From SIG440 sp045648175 (GTDB taxonomy: Bacteria > Bacillota > Clostridia > Monoglobales > Monoglobaceae), in NCBI GenBank assembly GCA_045648175.1, contig JAZRNN010000081.1, positions 5,842 through 69,841 of the forward strand: a DNA stretch of 64,000 nucleotides, given 5' to 3'. Under the pieces are notes generated by a model that ran no database searches, was not told where the DNA came from, and was given only the letters and a program-made list of their open reading frames with translations. Shown one piece after another: positions 15,476-23,871 of this stretch (its first letter is position 1; every line of letters begins with the position of its first letter). Both the position numbers and the translations under genes were made by a program.

Positions 15476-18400
15476 TTATTTTTCATTGGATACAAACAAT
15501 TCAGTTACAGATACCCAGACACCTTGGCTTGAACCATAGAAGCTTACTCTTACATATCGAGCCCTATTTCCAATATCAAACTGTTCTAACCCTGTGGTTG
15601 TACCGCTGTTGTGACCATTAAACACCTCGATATAATTTAAGCCGTCAACAGAGTATTCAATCTTGAAGTTTTCTGTACGTTTGTCACCGCTTAGACAAGA
15701 AATATTGAGCTTAAGGTTGCCCTCAATAACGCTGCCCAAATCCATAATCACGTTGCCGCCTTGTTCGTCGGTCGCATACTTAGTTGCGAAGTCACCATCA
15801 AACAAGTTTGCCACGCCATTCTGAGTCTGCGGCTCTGATGAAACAGAGTATGTAAAAATCGGAACTTGTTTGTCGCTGTGGAACTTTGCAGTGTTATTTA
15901 TAGGACTTATAAGGAATGTATACTGTCCTACATTCACGCCATCCTTCTTAAGAATCAAGTTAGTAGCACCGGGAACCGTTGTTGCCTTGATTGTCTCAAT
16001 CTGAACTTTTGAGTCAACAGCTACTGCTGCAATCTCGGGAATTTCAGATTTTTCAGTAACAACAAGTACAGAATAGTTATACTTGTCGGGTTTAAAGGTG
16101 TCAAGTGGCTTTCCGTCAACCTTAACCGATGCAAGATTCTGACGGCTGACTTTTCCATTCTTCCACAAATCAAGTGAAACGCATTCGGGCACAGATGTAT
16201 AGCCTTCAATATATGGCTGGAAGGCTACTGCCAACTTAAAGTTCTTAACATCTTTACCCTTCTCCGTTCTTACAGCAAGCTTTCTTGCATCACTAACGAC
16301 ATCACAAGCTTTACCATGAAGAATATAGAATGGGTCATCTTCACCGTATACAACGTTTGGTGTTTCAAAAGGAAGTTTTACAGATGTTCCGTAAGTTTCG
16401 TCAAATGCTGCAGGGAGAACCTCAAATCTGTAGTCACAATCATTAATAATTGTTGCCTTAATCTTCTGATTGTTTTGAGTAAGAATTGCAGACTTTCCGT
16501 CCTCAGCAACTTCGATTTTTGCATATGTGTGCATTGACCAAAGGAAATCTGTTGCGGTTTTCGCCTTGAAATCATCCTGAATCTCAATTGTATTACTTAA
16601 CTTATCAAGCTTAACTCCACGAATAGCAGATTCATAAATATCATTTGTATCTGTCATATCAAGCAATGCGTATGATACGGTCTCGCCAAATTCGGTTTTA
16701 ATAAACTTTGATGTACCATTTGTCTTCATATCATATGATTTTGCAGACGAAGTCTTTTGAATATTTGTCTCCTGGCGATTTGCAATAACGGTGTTATGTC
16801 CTTCACCCTTGCTGCGGTAGTAGTGGCCTCCTGTGAAGGGATAGCCATCTGGCCAGAATTCATTAACTCGTTTTTTGTTGTAATGACCAAGGTCACGCAA
16901 ATTGTATTCGTCACGCGGCAAATCCATACCGAAACGAACACCGTTCATATCAAGCTGGAACGAGCCTACGTCCATATGGCCGTGTGGGTCATTGTTTGCA
17001 CCGCCGTGGAGAGCAACTGTTGTATCAGCAAGACTCCAACCTGTTTTCAAAACAACAGTAGAGTTGTTTTTGTTATATACGTCAGCATCATATACATCAA
17101 GTCCCTGCTTGTATTCTGCAGTGTCAAACACCCAGTTAGCAACATCTACAATAGAGCCTGACTGACCCATTTTATCTTTTCTGTACTGAGCAAGTGATTT
17201 GTTGTTAGTCTGATCGGCACAGAACATCATCAACGGGATTACAGCATCCTCAGGGTTACCATCACCAAATGCGTAAGCAGTAGTTGCACCACGCATACGG
17301 AATGGGAATGTCGCTGTCTCGAGTACGCCGGAGATTTCAGTTCTGCCCCAATCGGTACCCATTGAAGTCTGTAATGCCTTGAATACCTGTGGTAATCTTG
17401 AGCCAGCATAACGCCAATATGAAATACCTTCTGCATATTCACCTTCAGGGAAGTATACGATTGTTCCGCCCTCGGTTGCACGAAGAGCACCACGGATTAC
17501 ATCCTGGAAGTATTCAGGGTCTTCTTCATACATTGCAATAGCTGCCAGCAAAATTCCGCCGCTGGTTATAATAGGCTGATTTCCCTCGTCGTAAGCTATA
17601 GAATGATACCATGCGTGACCGTTACAGTTGTATGCATGAAGCGCGTGATCAAACACGTTACGCTTGCACATTTCAACCATCAGTGTCTTTTCTTCCTGTG
17701 TCCAGTCAACCCAGTCAAATGCATGGGCAATGCCGTACATACCCTCACCGGTGCCAAGAGCAGAGTTTTGCTGCATATGCCAGTCAGGGAAGAGTTCCTG
17801 ATCGTTTACGTGTGTAATATGACGCCACATTTCAGACTTGTACTCTGCTTTTTTAGCCTCGTCATCTGTAAGCATATAAGCGAATGCCAGAATTGACAAA
17901 TATTCTCCTGTTGTGCCGATATATCCTGCACGTTTACCATCGTGAAGAACACGGGTAACACCAGGCTTGCCGATGGTTTTGTCTGCTGATACAAAAATGT
18001 TTTGTATTATAGACATAAGCTGTGCATCCGTTTTTGCACCTTCTTTAATGCGAGCCAAAGACTCGGGTGTGAACTCAATACGTGGATGCTGATTGTTGGG
18101 GCTGTATGTCTTTATAGCAGTATCAAGTTGTTCATCTGAAGGTCTGTCAAAAAGACACATTCTTAAGATTCGGTTGTAAATATTTTCTTCAAGTGTAACT
18201 CTGCTTGCGGATAAAACTTCAGTGCCTCCTGCGGTAAAGGGCATATGCCAGTTAAATTCTGCTGGCTCGTCAAACCACAAAAGGTCATTTTGGAGTGTAT
18301 ATTTCACGCCAAGGAAGCCAAGCAAGTCATCAATATGCATATAAGAATAGCTTCCATTTAATACTGCAGGAGTACGTAATATTTTGGCAAAGCCATTAAC

Positions 18401-19507
18401 ATAACAGTTGTTCTTGCCGATAACTATGTTCATAGTTTTACCATTATGTGCAACTATTGCCGTTCTGTTTGCATCATCCCATTCTACCCTTGCACCATAC
18501 ATTTCTGCAACAGCACGGACGGGAACAATAATGTTGTCATTCTGATTAATAAATTTTACAGACAACTCTGTTACTTTGCTACCGTCAAAAAATTTATTTG
18601 AATGAACAACAGCGAAACGCTTGCCTTTACTTCTGAGAAATGCCATATTATCATAACAAGTCTGACGGCTTGCATCAAATTCATAGCTGGTATAGAATGC
18701 ACTGTTGGTAAATTCCTTCCACTGTGCATCAATTATCGCATCATCAACCAACTTGTCTGCTTCGTAAATCTTAAGGTCGTCAATGTACCACGCACTTTCA
18801 CTACCATCGTTTGACACAGGAAAGTCAAAACGCACTTCAGAAATATTAATTATTTCTTTTGGCAGTGATACTTCTGCAGGAGAACCGTTTACATAAATTA
18901 CGCCTTCGCTGTCTTTGATATTAAACGCAAAATCAATTCTATACCAGATATCCGTCTTTATATCGTCAGCAATTAACTGACTGTCACCAAAATACAGCTT
19001 ATTGCCTTCTATTCTGATAAAATTAAACAGGCTGTTGTTATCTGCATAATTTGTTTCTCTTGCTGTGTCTGCGTTACAGTTAAATTTAACAATTTTATTT
19101 GTATCCAGGTTATCCACCCTGAATGAAAAACTGATAACACCTTTTTCCTTTATAGGATAATGTTGAAAAAGGGCTCGCGCCATAGCCGCCTCGCCATTGA
19201 TATCCTTAACTGCATTGAACTTTGCTGCTAAATTATCAGCATTGCCGTCTTTTTCAATCTTAACGATTTCTGTATTGTTATAGGCTGCAAGACGCAGGGC
19301 TTCTTCGTCGTAGAAAACACTGTCTATAACAATTACTTCGGCTTTGCAAGGATGCCATACAAATGCGCTTGGTTTGTCGCCCACATTATGGTCATCAAAA
19401 TTTGCATTCTTGAGAATCAGGTATGTATCCTGTTCTGCTGCTATACAATTAACAGTTCCAAAGATAACCATCATAATAAGAAGCATTGAAAAAAGTATTT
19501 TTCTCAT
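15476..19507 (-). CDS. Secreted multidomain heparinase II/III-type polysaccharide lyase
   Basis: 1343 residues. Signal peptide at 1-24 (MRKILFSMLLIMMVIFGTVN..AAEQ); a LamG-like beta-sandwich at ~30-245; a copper-amine-oxidase-type stalk at ~320-420 (NDNIIVPVRAVAEMYGARVE); an (alpha/alpha) toroid at ~470-830 (HPRIEFTPESLARIKEGAK, FPEGEYAEGISYWRYAGSRL); a heparinase II/III beta-sandwich at ~850-1080 (DPHGHMDVGSFQLDMNGVRF, EGHNTVIANRQET); a linker Ig-like region; and a C-terminal F5/8-type C domain (~1215-1340, NGVANLFDGDFATKYATDEQ). The HGHMD and GHNTV segments carry candidate catalytic and metal residues. It probably cleaves an uronate-containing glycan outside the cell. RBS AAGGAGGGAG; own promoter and terminator. 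Substrate unknown. Confidence 0.85.
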   Translation of the reverse strand: MRKILFSMLLIMMVIFGTVNCIAAEQDTYLILKNANFDDHNVGDKPSAFVWHPCKAEVIVIDSVFYDEEALRLAAYNNTEIVKIEKDGNADNLAAKFNAVKDINGEAAMARALFQHYPIKEKGVISFSFRVDNLDTNKIVKFNCNADTARETNYADNNSLFNFIRIEGNKLYFGDSQLIADDIKTDIWYRIDFAFNIKDSEGVIYVNGSPAEVSLPKEIINISEVRFDFPVSNDGSESAWYIDDLKIYEADKLVDDAIIDAQWKEFTNSAFYTSYEFDASRQTCYDNMAFLRSKGKRFAVVHSNKFFDGSKVTELSVKFINQNDNIIVPVRAVAEMYGARVEWDDANRTAIVAHNGKTMNIVIGKNNCYVNGFAKILRTPAVLNGSYSYMHIDDLLGFLGVKYTLQNDLLWFDEPAEFNWHMPFTAGGTEVLSASRVTLEENIYNRILRMCLFDRPSDEQLDTAIKTYSPNNQHPRIEFTPESLARIKEGAKTDAQLMSIIQNIFVSADKTIGKPGVTRVLHDGKRAGYIGTTGEYLSILAFAYMLTDDEAKKAEYKSEMWRHITHVNDQELFPDWHMQQNSALGTGEGMYGIAHAFDWVDWTQEEKTLMVEMCKRNVFDHALHAYNCNGHAWYHSIAYDEGNQPIITSGGILLAAIAMYEEDPEYFQDVIRGALRATEGGTIVYFPEGEYAEGISYWRYAGSRLPQVFKALQTSMGTDWGRTEISGVLETATFPFRMRGATTAYAFGDGNPEDAVIPLMMFCADQTNNKSLAQYRKDKMGQSGSIVDVANWVFDTAEYKQGLDVYDADVYNKNNSTVVLKTGWSLADTTVALHGGANNDPHGHMDVGSFQLDMNGVRFGMDLPRDEYNLRDLGHYNKKRVNEFWPDGYPFTGGHYYRSKGEGHNTVIANRQETNIQKTSSAKSYDMKTNGTSKFIKTEFGETVSYALLDMTDTNDIYESAIRGVKLDKLSNTIEIQDDFKAKTATDFLWSMHTYAKIEVAEDGKSAILTQNNQKIKATIINDCDYRFEVLPAAFDETYGTSVKLPFETPNVVYGEDDPFYILHGKACDVVSDARKLAVRTEKGKDVKNFKLAVAFQPYIEGYTSVPECVSLDLWKNGKVSRQNLASVKVDGKPLDTFKPDKYNYSVLVVTEKSEIPEIAAVAVDSKVQIETIKATTVPGATNLILKKDGVNVGQYTFLISPINNTAKFHSDKQVPIFTYSVSSEPQTQNGVANLFDGDFATKYATDEQGGNVIMDLGSVIEGNLKLNISCLSGDKRTENFKIEYSVDGLNYIEVFNGHNSGTTTGLEQFDIGNRARYVRVSFYGSSQGVWVSVTELFVSNEK

Positions 19508-19546
19508 TTAAATAACTCCCTCCTTAAAGTTAATTTGATTAACAAT

Positions 19547-19576
19547 ATAGTAATACAATTACCACAATTTTGTCAA
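19547..19576 (-). promoter_or_regulatory. Promoter of the polysaccharide lyase gene
   Basis: TTGACA, 18 bp, TACTAT on the minus strand, 40 bp upstream of the start codon. Confidence 0.65.
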
Positions 19577-19611
19577 CACAAATACACACCATTTATGATA
19601 CTTTTCCAACA

Positions 19612-20712
19612 TTATTGCAAAAACATAATTATAATTAACAATATAAGCAGCATTCCAAAATTATACAATGAAAATTCTTTTATGTATTCCTTTGCGTGTT
19701 CGGGCTGGCGCTTCACAAATTCACGGAATGTTATAAGGCTTGCAAGGGATGCAATTAAAGTTCCTGCGCCACCTATATTCACAGCAACAAGTAGTTGGGG
19801 ATAATTTTCGGTAAACCGAGACAGCAAAATTGCGCTTGGCACGTTACTGATAAGCTGGCAGGAAAGCACGCCAAAAAGCAAGGTGTTTTTTTCAATAAGC
19901 CAGCCAAGGAAATTGCTTATCACCGGAATTCTTGACATATTTCCCGCAAAAACAAAGAATGCACAAAACGTCATAAGAAGTGAGTAATCTACCTTTTTTA
20001 AAGCTTTTTTGTCAAAGAAAAACAATGACGCAGGTATCACAATAAGTCCCCAGATATAAGAAATCGACCTAAAGACAATAAGTATCGAAAAAGCAAATAA
20101 TACAAGATAGATTGTTGTCCTCTTCCATTCAAGCTTTTTGTCATAAGCCTTTTCAATTTTCAACGCTTTATTATCCACCCTGAAACAGCATAATGTTATC
20201 AGAATAATTGATATAATAAACGGTAAAAACATTATTTTGACAAATTCACCCGTAGGAATGTTAAAATAACTGTACAGATAAAGATTTTGCGGATTGCCGA
20301 AAGGTGTAAGCATTCCGCCAAGGTTTGCCGCAATGTTTTGCATAATGAATGTAAAGCTCATATACTCATCATTATCCGTCGAGGTAAGAACATAGTAACC
20401 CAATGGCAGAAATGTAATAAGCGCCATATCATTTGCAATCAGCATAGACCCTATAAATGTTATGTACACAAGAGCAATAACCGCTGACCTTGTGGTTTTA
20501 AACACCTTGACAATTTCGCTGGCAACAATCCTGAAAAAGTATATATTTTTCAATGCACAAACCACCGCAAGAGTGCAAAACAGACAAGTCAAGGTTTTAA
20601 AATCAAAATATCCAAGATACTCGCCATCGGGCGGCACAAATATTGAAGTAATTACTGCAGCCAGAATTGCAATACACATTACTTCATTTTTTAAAATAAA
20701 TTTTTTTATCAA
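19612..20712 (-). CDS. ArsB/NhaD/SLC13-superfamily ion transporter
   Basis: 366 residues with about 10 hydrophobic segments. Motifs: GSMLIANDMALITFLPLGYY and the paired re-entrant loop MQNIAANLGGMLTPFGNPQN, then near the C-terminus SCQLISNVPSAILLS and VNIGGAGTLIASLASL; the two NxA/NVP-type repeats are typical of the ion transporter superfamily. The substrate could be an organic anion, arsenite or sodium. Start is TTG with GGGTG upstream; an in-frame ATG at codon 12 is the alternative. It follows the truncated sigG but after a terminator, so it is probably transcribed alone. Confidence 0.75.
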   Translation of the reverse strand: MIKKFILKNEVMCIAILAAVITSIFVPPDGEYLGYFDFKTLTCLFCTLAVVCALKNIYFFRIVASEIVKVFKTTRSAVIALVYITFIGSMLIANDMALITFLPLGYYVLTSTDNDEYMSFTFIMQNIAANLGGMLTPFGNPQNLYLYSYFNIPTGEFVKIMFLPFIISIILITLCCFRVDNKALKIEKAYDKKLEWKRTTIYLVLFAFSILIVFRSISYIWGLIVIPASLFFFDKKALKKVDYSLLMTFCAFFVFAGNMSRIPVISNFLGWLIEKNTLLFGVLSCQLISNVPSAILLSRFTENYPQLLVAVNIGGAGTLIASLASLITFREFVKRQPEHAKEYIKEFSLYNFGMLLILLIIIMFLQ

Positions 20713-20739
20713 AACAACACCCGCTTTATGTATATTTGT

Positions 20740-20763
20740 CAGGCGGAGAAAAACTCCGCCCTG
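20740..20763 (-). terminator. Terminator of the sigG remnant
   Basis: GGCGGAG/CTCCGCC stem with a T5 loop, 7 bp after the sigG stop codon. Confidence 0.65.
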
Positions 20764-20769
20764 AATTTT

Positions 20770-21261
20770 CTATAAATATTTTTTCATATGCCCCAGCGCA
20801 TTCTTCTCAAGCCTTGAAACCTGAGCTTGTGAAATTCCTATTTCATTTGCAATTTCCATCTGTGTTTTTCCTATAAAAAATCTTAGCTTCAGTATGTTCT
20901 GCTCGCGCATATTTAAATGTTTCATTGCTTCTTTAATAGAAATTTCCTGAAGCCATGAATCATCAATATTTTTTTCGTCCTTCACTTGATCCATCACAAA
21001 AACAGCATCCCCGCCATCGTGATACAGCGGCTCAAAAAGGGAAACAGGATCCATAATTGCATCAAGTGCATTTGAAATTTCCTCACGCTTCATCCCCATT
21101 TCGGAGGCTATTTCTTCAATTGTAGGTTCTTTTGAATTTTTGTTTATAAGTCTTTCCTTAGCAGAAAGCGCTTTGTATGCCGTATCCCGAAGCGAACGGC
21201 TGACACGTATTGATGTGTTATCACGAAGATACCTTCGTATTTCCCCGACAATCATCGGCAC
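20770..21261 (-). pseudogene. sigG: Sporulation sigma factor SigG, N-terminally truncated
   Basis: The remaining 163 codons match SigG from the end of region 2 on: VPMIVGEIRRYLRDN, SIRVSRSLRDTAYKAL, DPVSLFEPLYHDGGDA and the region 4 HTH GKTQMEIANEIGISQAQVSR. These are SigG hallmarks (SigF differs at the RRYLRDN and LFEP segments). The normal protein has about 255-260 residues; about 95-100, including the core-binding and most -10-recognition parts, are missing. In frame, only PFPQTTA precedes VPM before a TAG, and the neighbouring transporter gene ends at 21283. The surviving part has no stop codons, so truncation may be recent, or a partial protein may still be made. Confidence 0.85.
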
Positions 21262-21282
21262 CGCTGTCGTTTGGGGAAACGG

Positions 21283-22179
21283 CTATTTTACGGACTTTTT
21301 CTGTTTTCGTGGAACTATCTGAGATACAATTATACCAATAAATATGCATATACAGCCCACATACCCTCTGCCTGTCATAACCTCGTGCAGAATAATTGCA
21401 CCGCCTATTGCGCTGAACATTGACTCGGTTGAAAGAATAATTGATGCATAAGTTGGGTCGGCATGCTTTTGACCAATAATCTGGCAGGTGTATGCAACAC
21501 CAACCGACATAAGTCCACCATATAAAATCGGTACAGCAGCAGCCTTTAAACCCTCAAATGTTATAGTTTCGCCTGTAAAAGCAAAAACCAAGCCAAGCAC
21601 ACCGCAAACCGCAAATTGAGTCATAGCAAATCTTATTGAATAAATTGAATTAACAAAACGGTCAATAATCAAAATATGAAATGCCCAAAATACTGAATTA
21701 CACAGCAGTACAGCATCACCATAGCTTATCTGCCATTTTTCGTTTATGCAAAGCAAAAACATACCAACAACAGCAAACACCGCTCCAATCCATATATTGA
21801 TGTTGGTTTTCTTTTTAAGAAAAATTCCAAAGATGGGAACCAGAACTGTATAAAGTCCTGTTATAAATCCCGCTTTGCCGGCACTGCCTGTAATCTCAAT
21901 ACCAATCTGTTGCAGCGACGATGCAATAAAAAGTATTACCCCGGCAGCAATTCCCACAAAAATGGTTAAGCGTAATTTTTGTCCATGAACCCAAGAATCC
22001 GGTTCGCGCTTTTCAAAAATCATTATAACCGGAATCAAAGAAAGAGCACCTAGCGAAAAGCGCACACCATTAAAGGTAAATGCTCCAACAAAATCCGCTC
22101 CTACTCTTTGCGCAACAAAGGCAAAGCCCCAAATCATTGCCGTAAGTAGCAAGATACCAAGTGACTGAATTTTTTTCAT
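21283..22179 (-). CDS. EamA/DMT-superfamily membrane transporter
   Basis: 298 residues, ten hydrophobic helices in two EamA halves. The first half begins LGILLLTAMIWGFAFVAQRV, with FNGVRFSLGALSLIPV; the second contains GDAVLLCNSVFWAFHILIID and ends with TYASIILSTESMFSAIGGAI and GRGYVGCICIFIGIIVSQ. These are drug/metabolite-type exporters; substrate unknown. It has its own promoter and RBS AAGGAG. The stop codon lies 21 bp from the truncated sigG, so the rearrangement that removed the sigG N-terminus may have joined these two genes. Confidence 0.88.
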   Translation of the reverse strand: MKKIQSLGILLLTAMIWGFAFVAQRVGADFVGAFTFNGVRFSLGALSLIPVIMIFEKREPDSWVHGQKLRLTIFVGIAAGVILFIASSLQQIGIEITGSAGKAGFITGLYTVLVPIFGIFLKKKTNINIWIGAVFAVVGMFLLCINEKWQISYGDAVLLCNSVFWAFHILIIDRFVNSIYSIRFAMTQFAVCGVLGLVFAFTGETITFEGLKAAAVPILYGGLMSVGVAYTCQIIGQKHADPTYASIILSTESMFSAIGGAIILHEVMTGRGYVGCICIFIGIIVSQIVPRKQKKSVK

Positions 22180-22217
22180 ATATGTAAAACTCCTTACCGT
22201 ACGAAAATTCCTTCGAC

Positions 22218-22246
22218 ATTATACATCCATTTTGCTTATAAGTCAA
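22218..22246 (-). promoter_or_regulatory. Promoter of the EamA transporter gene
   Basis: TTGACT, 17 bp, TATAAT on the minus strand, about 38 bp before the start codon. Confidence 0.8.
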
Positions 22247-22248
22247 GA

Positions 22249-22281
22249 AAAAACGCCCCGGAATGTTCAATCCCGAAGCGT
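22249..22281 (-). terminator. Terminator of the ECF sigma/anti-sigma operon
   Basis: Imperfect stem CGCTTCGGGATT..AATTCCGGGGCG-type hairpin followed by TTTTTT on the minus strand, just after the anti-sigma stop codon. Confidence 0.65.
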
Positions 22282-22286
22282 CATAT

Positions 22287-23069
22287 TTAATTATTCAGTA
22301 AATTATTCTGTGTATTCCACGTAACAGCATTATTTTCGGTGTAAGTGCACTCATACATTTGGGTCAATTCTTCATTTAGCACAAATTCGCACAGCAGGGA
22401 GTTATGGTCAACAACAAACCACTTCCATCTGCCAAGATACATATTTTCAGCCTTACCGACAATCTCAAATATAAAAACATTGCCAGTTTCTTCATTCTTT
22501 TCGCCAAATGTCATTTTAAGAAATTTCTGAATTTTTTCGGTCTCCTCTGCTGTTATCTCTTTAAAGCTGTCAACGGACATTTCACTTGTATCGTTTACGG
22601 GTGGAGCATCAATCATTCTTCCTGAAGGCCTTTCGGGAATTGAAAACGGCTGAGCATCTTCTGTTTCCAATACTACTGCTGTTCCCGAATTTTCAGCCCC
22701 CACAACGGGTTCATGAACAGCCTCCTTTACTGTCCTTTCAGGATTTTCTTGCTGTACGATTGATTCGGTGGTTTTCTGTTGTGTTTTTTTCTCCTTTGTT
22801 TCAGCGATAGGTAAATCTGTCTTTCTTTCCTCAACAACTTGTCCAGACTCAACAATCGGAGTTGGAGTTTCGTTAAGCTTCACTATTTGCGGATACAAAA
22901 ACGCACCTGCCGCAAAAACAAATACCGCCGCAACAGCCGTGCCGACCTTATAAATCTTTGTAAACTTTACTGTCTTTGATGGTTTTTCTGCCGTTTCAAA
23001 AATCTTATCTATCAGTTCTCTGTTTGTTTTAATGTCATCATTTGCAGCCTTATAATATTTTTTAAACAA
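22287..23069 (-). CDS. Putative membrane anti-sigma factor partner of the ECF sigma factor
   Basis: 260 residues. Cytoplasmic N-terminus of ~40 residues (MFKKYYKAANDDIKTNRELI), one membrane helix at ~41-62 (VGTAVAAVFVFAAGAFLYP), then a low-complexity extracytoplasmic Glu/Thr/Pro-rich linker and a C-terminal globular domain of ~80 residues (WKWFVVDHNSLLCEFVLNEE). No ZAS zinc motif is seen. The start overlaps the end of the ECF sigma gene by 8 bp, the classic sigma/anti-sigma arrangement, and the topology fits a sensor that holds the sigma factor at the membrane. Function is inferred from context. Confidence 0.7.
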   Translation of the reverse strand: MFKKYYKAANDDIKTNRELIDKIFETAEKPSKTVKFTKIYKVGTAVAAVFVFAAGAFLYPQIVKLNETPTPIVESGQVVEERKTDLPIAETKEKKTQQKTTESIVQQENPERTVKEAVHEPVVGAENSGTAVVLETEDAQPFSIPERPSGRMIDAPPVNDTSEMSVDSFKEITAEETEKIQKFLKMTFGEKNEETGNVFIFEIVGKAENMYLGRWKWFVVDHNSLLCEFVLNEELTQMYECTYTENNAVTWNTQNNLLNN

Positions 23070-23550
23070 GACCGTATCCTCCCTCCAGCATATTCTTCAG
23101 CATTTTTCTGCCACGACTGAGCTGTGACTTAACTGTAGACGGGTTTGACCCCAAAGCCTTTGAAATCTCCTCTATTGACATATCTTCATAATAAAAGAGA
23201 TGTATCACCGCTCTGTATTTTTGCGGAAGCTCAAGCACCGCATAATATACATCACCCTTTTCTTCGGTATCAAATACAATATCCTCAGTAAGGGGTGCCG
23301 TTTTCTGAGCCCAGGAATTTGAAAATACGTTGTGTGAACAATTTACCGTCACACGAATAAGCCATGCCTTTATATGCTCGTCACTCTCAAAATCCTTGTC
23401 GGATTTCAAGAAACGCAAAAAAACTTCCTGAACAACATCGTCAGCCGAATCACGGCTCTTTGTTTGTGAAAGAGCAAGCTTATATATTATATCAAAATAT
23501 TTTTCAACGATATCACGTTTGTCGTTTTTCTTAAGTGTGTTTTCAGACAA
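23062..23550 (-). CDS. ECF-type RNA polymerase sigma factor
   Basis: 162 residues: region 2 (DIIYKLALSQTKSRDSADDVV, VFLRFLKSDKDF, HIKAWLIRVTVNCSHNVF) and region 4 (LELPQKYRAVIHLFYYEDMS, IEEISKALGSNPSTVKSQLS, RGRKMLKNML). It directs RNA polymerase to a small set of stress or envelope promoters, probably including its own. Start is TTG at 23550 with GGAGG 8-9 bp upstream. The next gene overlaps by 8 bp and encodes its probable anti-sigma factor. Confidence 0.92.
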   Translation of the reverse strand: MSENTLKKNDKRDIVEKYFDIIYKLALSQTKSRDSADDVVQEVFLRFLKSDKDFESDEHIKAWLIRVTVNCSHNVFSNSWAQKTAPLTEDIVFDTEEKGDVYYAVLELPQKYRAVIHLFYYEDMSIEEISKALGSNPSTVKSQLSRGRKMLKNMLEGGYGLV

Positions 23551-23564
23551 TCCCTGAACCTCCT

Positions 23565-23602
23565 TCCATATATAATACCAATCAAACTGCTAAAAGGTTG
23601 CA
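23565..23602 (-). promoter_or_regulatory. Candidate ECF-type autoregulated promoter
   Basis: The minus strand has TGCAACCTTTT, then about 12 bp, then TTGGTATTATA, just upstream of the sigma gene RBS. A GCAACC-type -35 is common for ECF factors. No SigA-like promoter is visible here. Inference only. Confidence 0.4.
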
Positions 23603-23610
23603 TCAGAAAA

Positions 23611-23811
23611 TTATTTTTTTCTTTCCAGTTTTTTCTTGTTACCTTCCTTGTCTACAATCCTGACATTTTCCATCGTGTTTACCACACCCTGACGGAAGGA
23701 CTGAATATATTTTTTCCGAAGTTCCGCCTGCTCGGTCTTTTCTTCCTCTGTCAAGCCTTCGTTTTGAGATTTCGCATAAAGCTCGTTTATTCTTTTTATA
23801 TGTTTATCCAT
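23611..23811 (-). CDS. DUF896 family protein (UPF0291, YnzC-like)
   Basis: 66 residues: MDKHIKRINELYAKSQNEG, LTEEEKTEQAELRKKYIQSF, RQGVVNTMENVRIVD. Two helices and the EEKxEQxxLRxxYIxxxR signature define DUF896, a small cytoplasmic protein of unknown role in Firmicutes. I use the ATG at 23811, preceded by AAAGGTGAAAAT; an upstream in-frame ATG at 23829 is less well placed. Confidence 0.9.
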   Translation of the reverse strand: MDKHIKRINELYAKSQNEGLTEEEKTEQAELRKKYIQSFRQGVVNTMENVRIVDKEGNKKKLERKK

Positions 23812-23827
23812 ATTTTCACCTTTTTTC

Positions 23828-23860
23828 AAAAAAACTCCCGCCTATGACGGAAGTTTTTTA
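23828..23860. terminator. Bidirectional terminator between DUF896 and UPF0210 genes
   Basis: AAACTTCCGTCATAGGCGGGAG-type hairpin flanked by A-run and T-run. Confidence 0.7.
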
Positions 23861-23871
23861 TGATTTATAAA

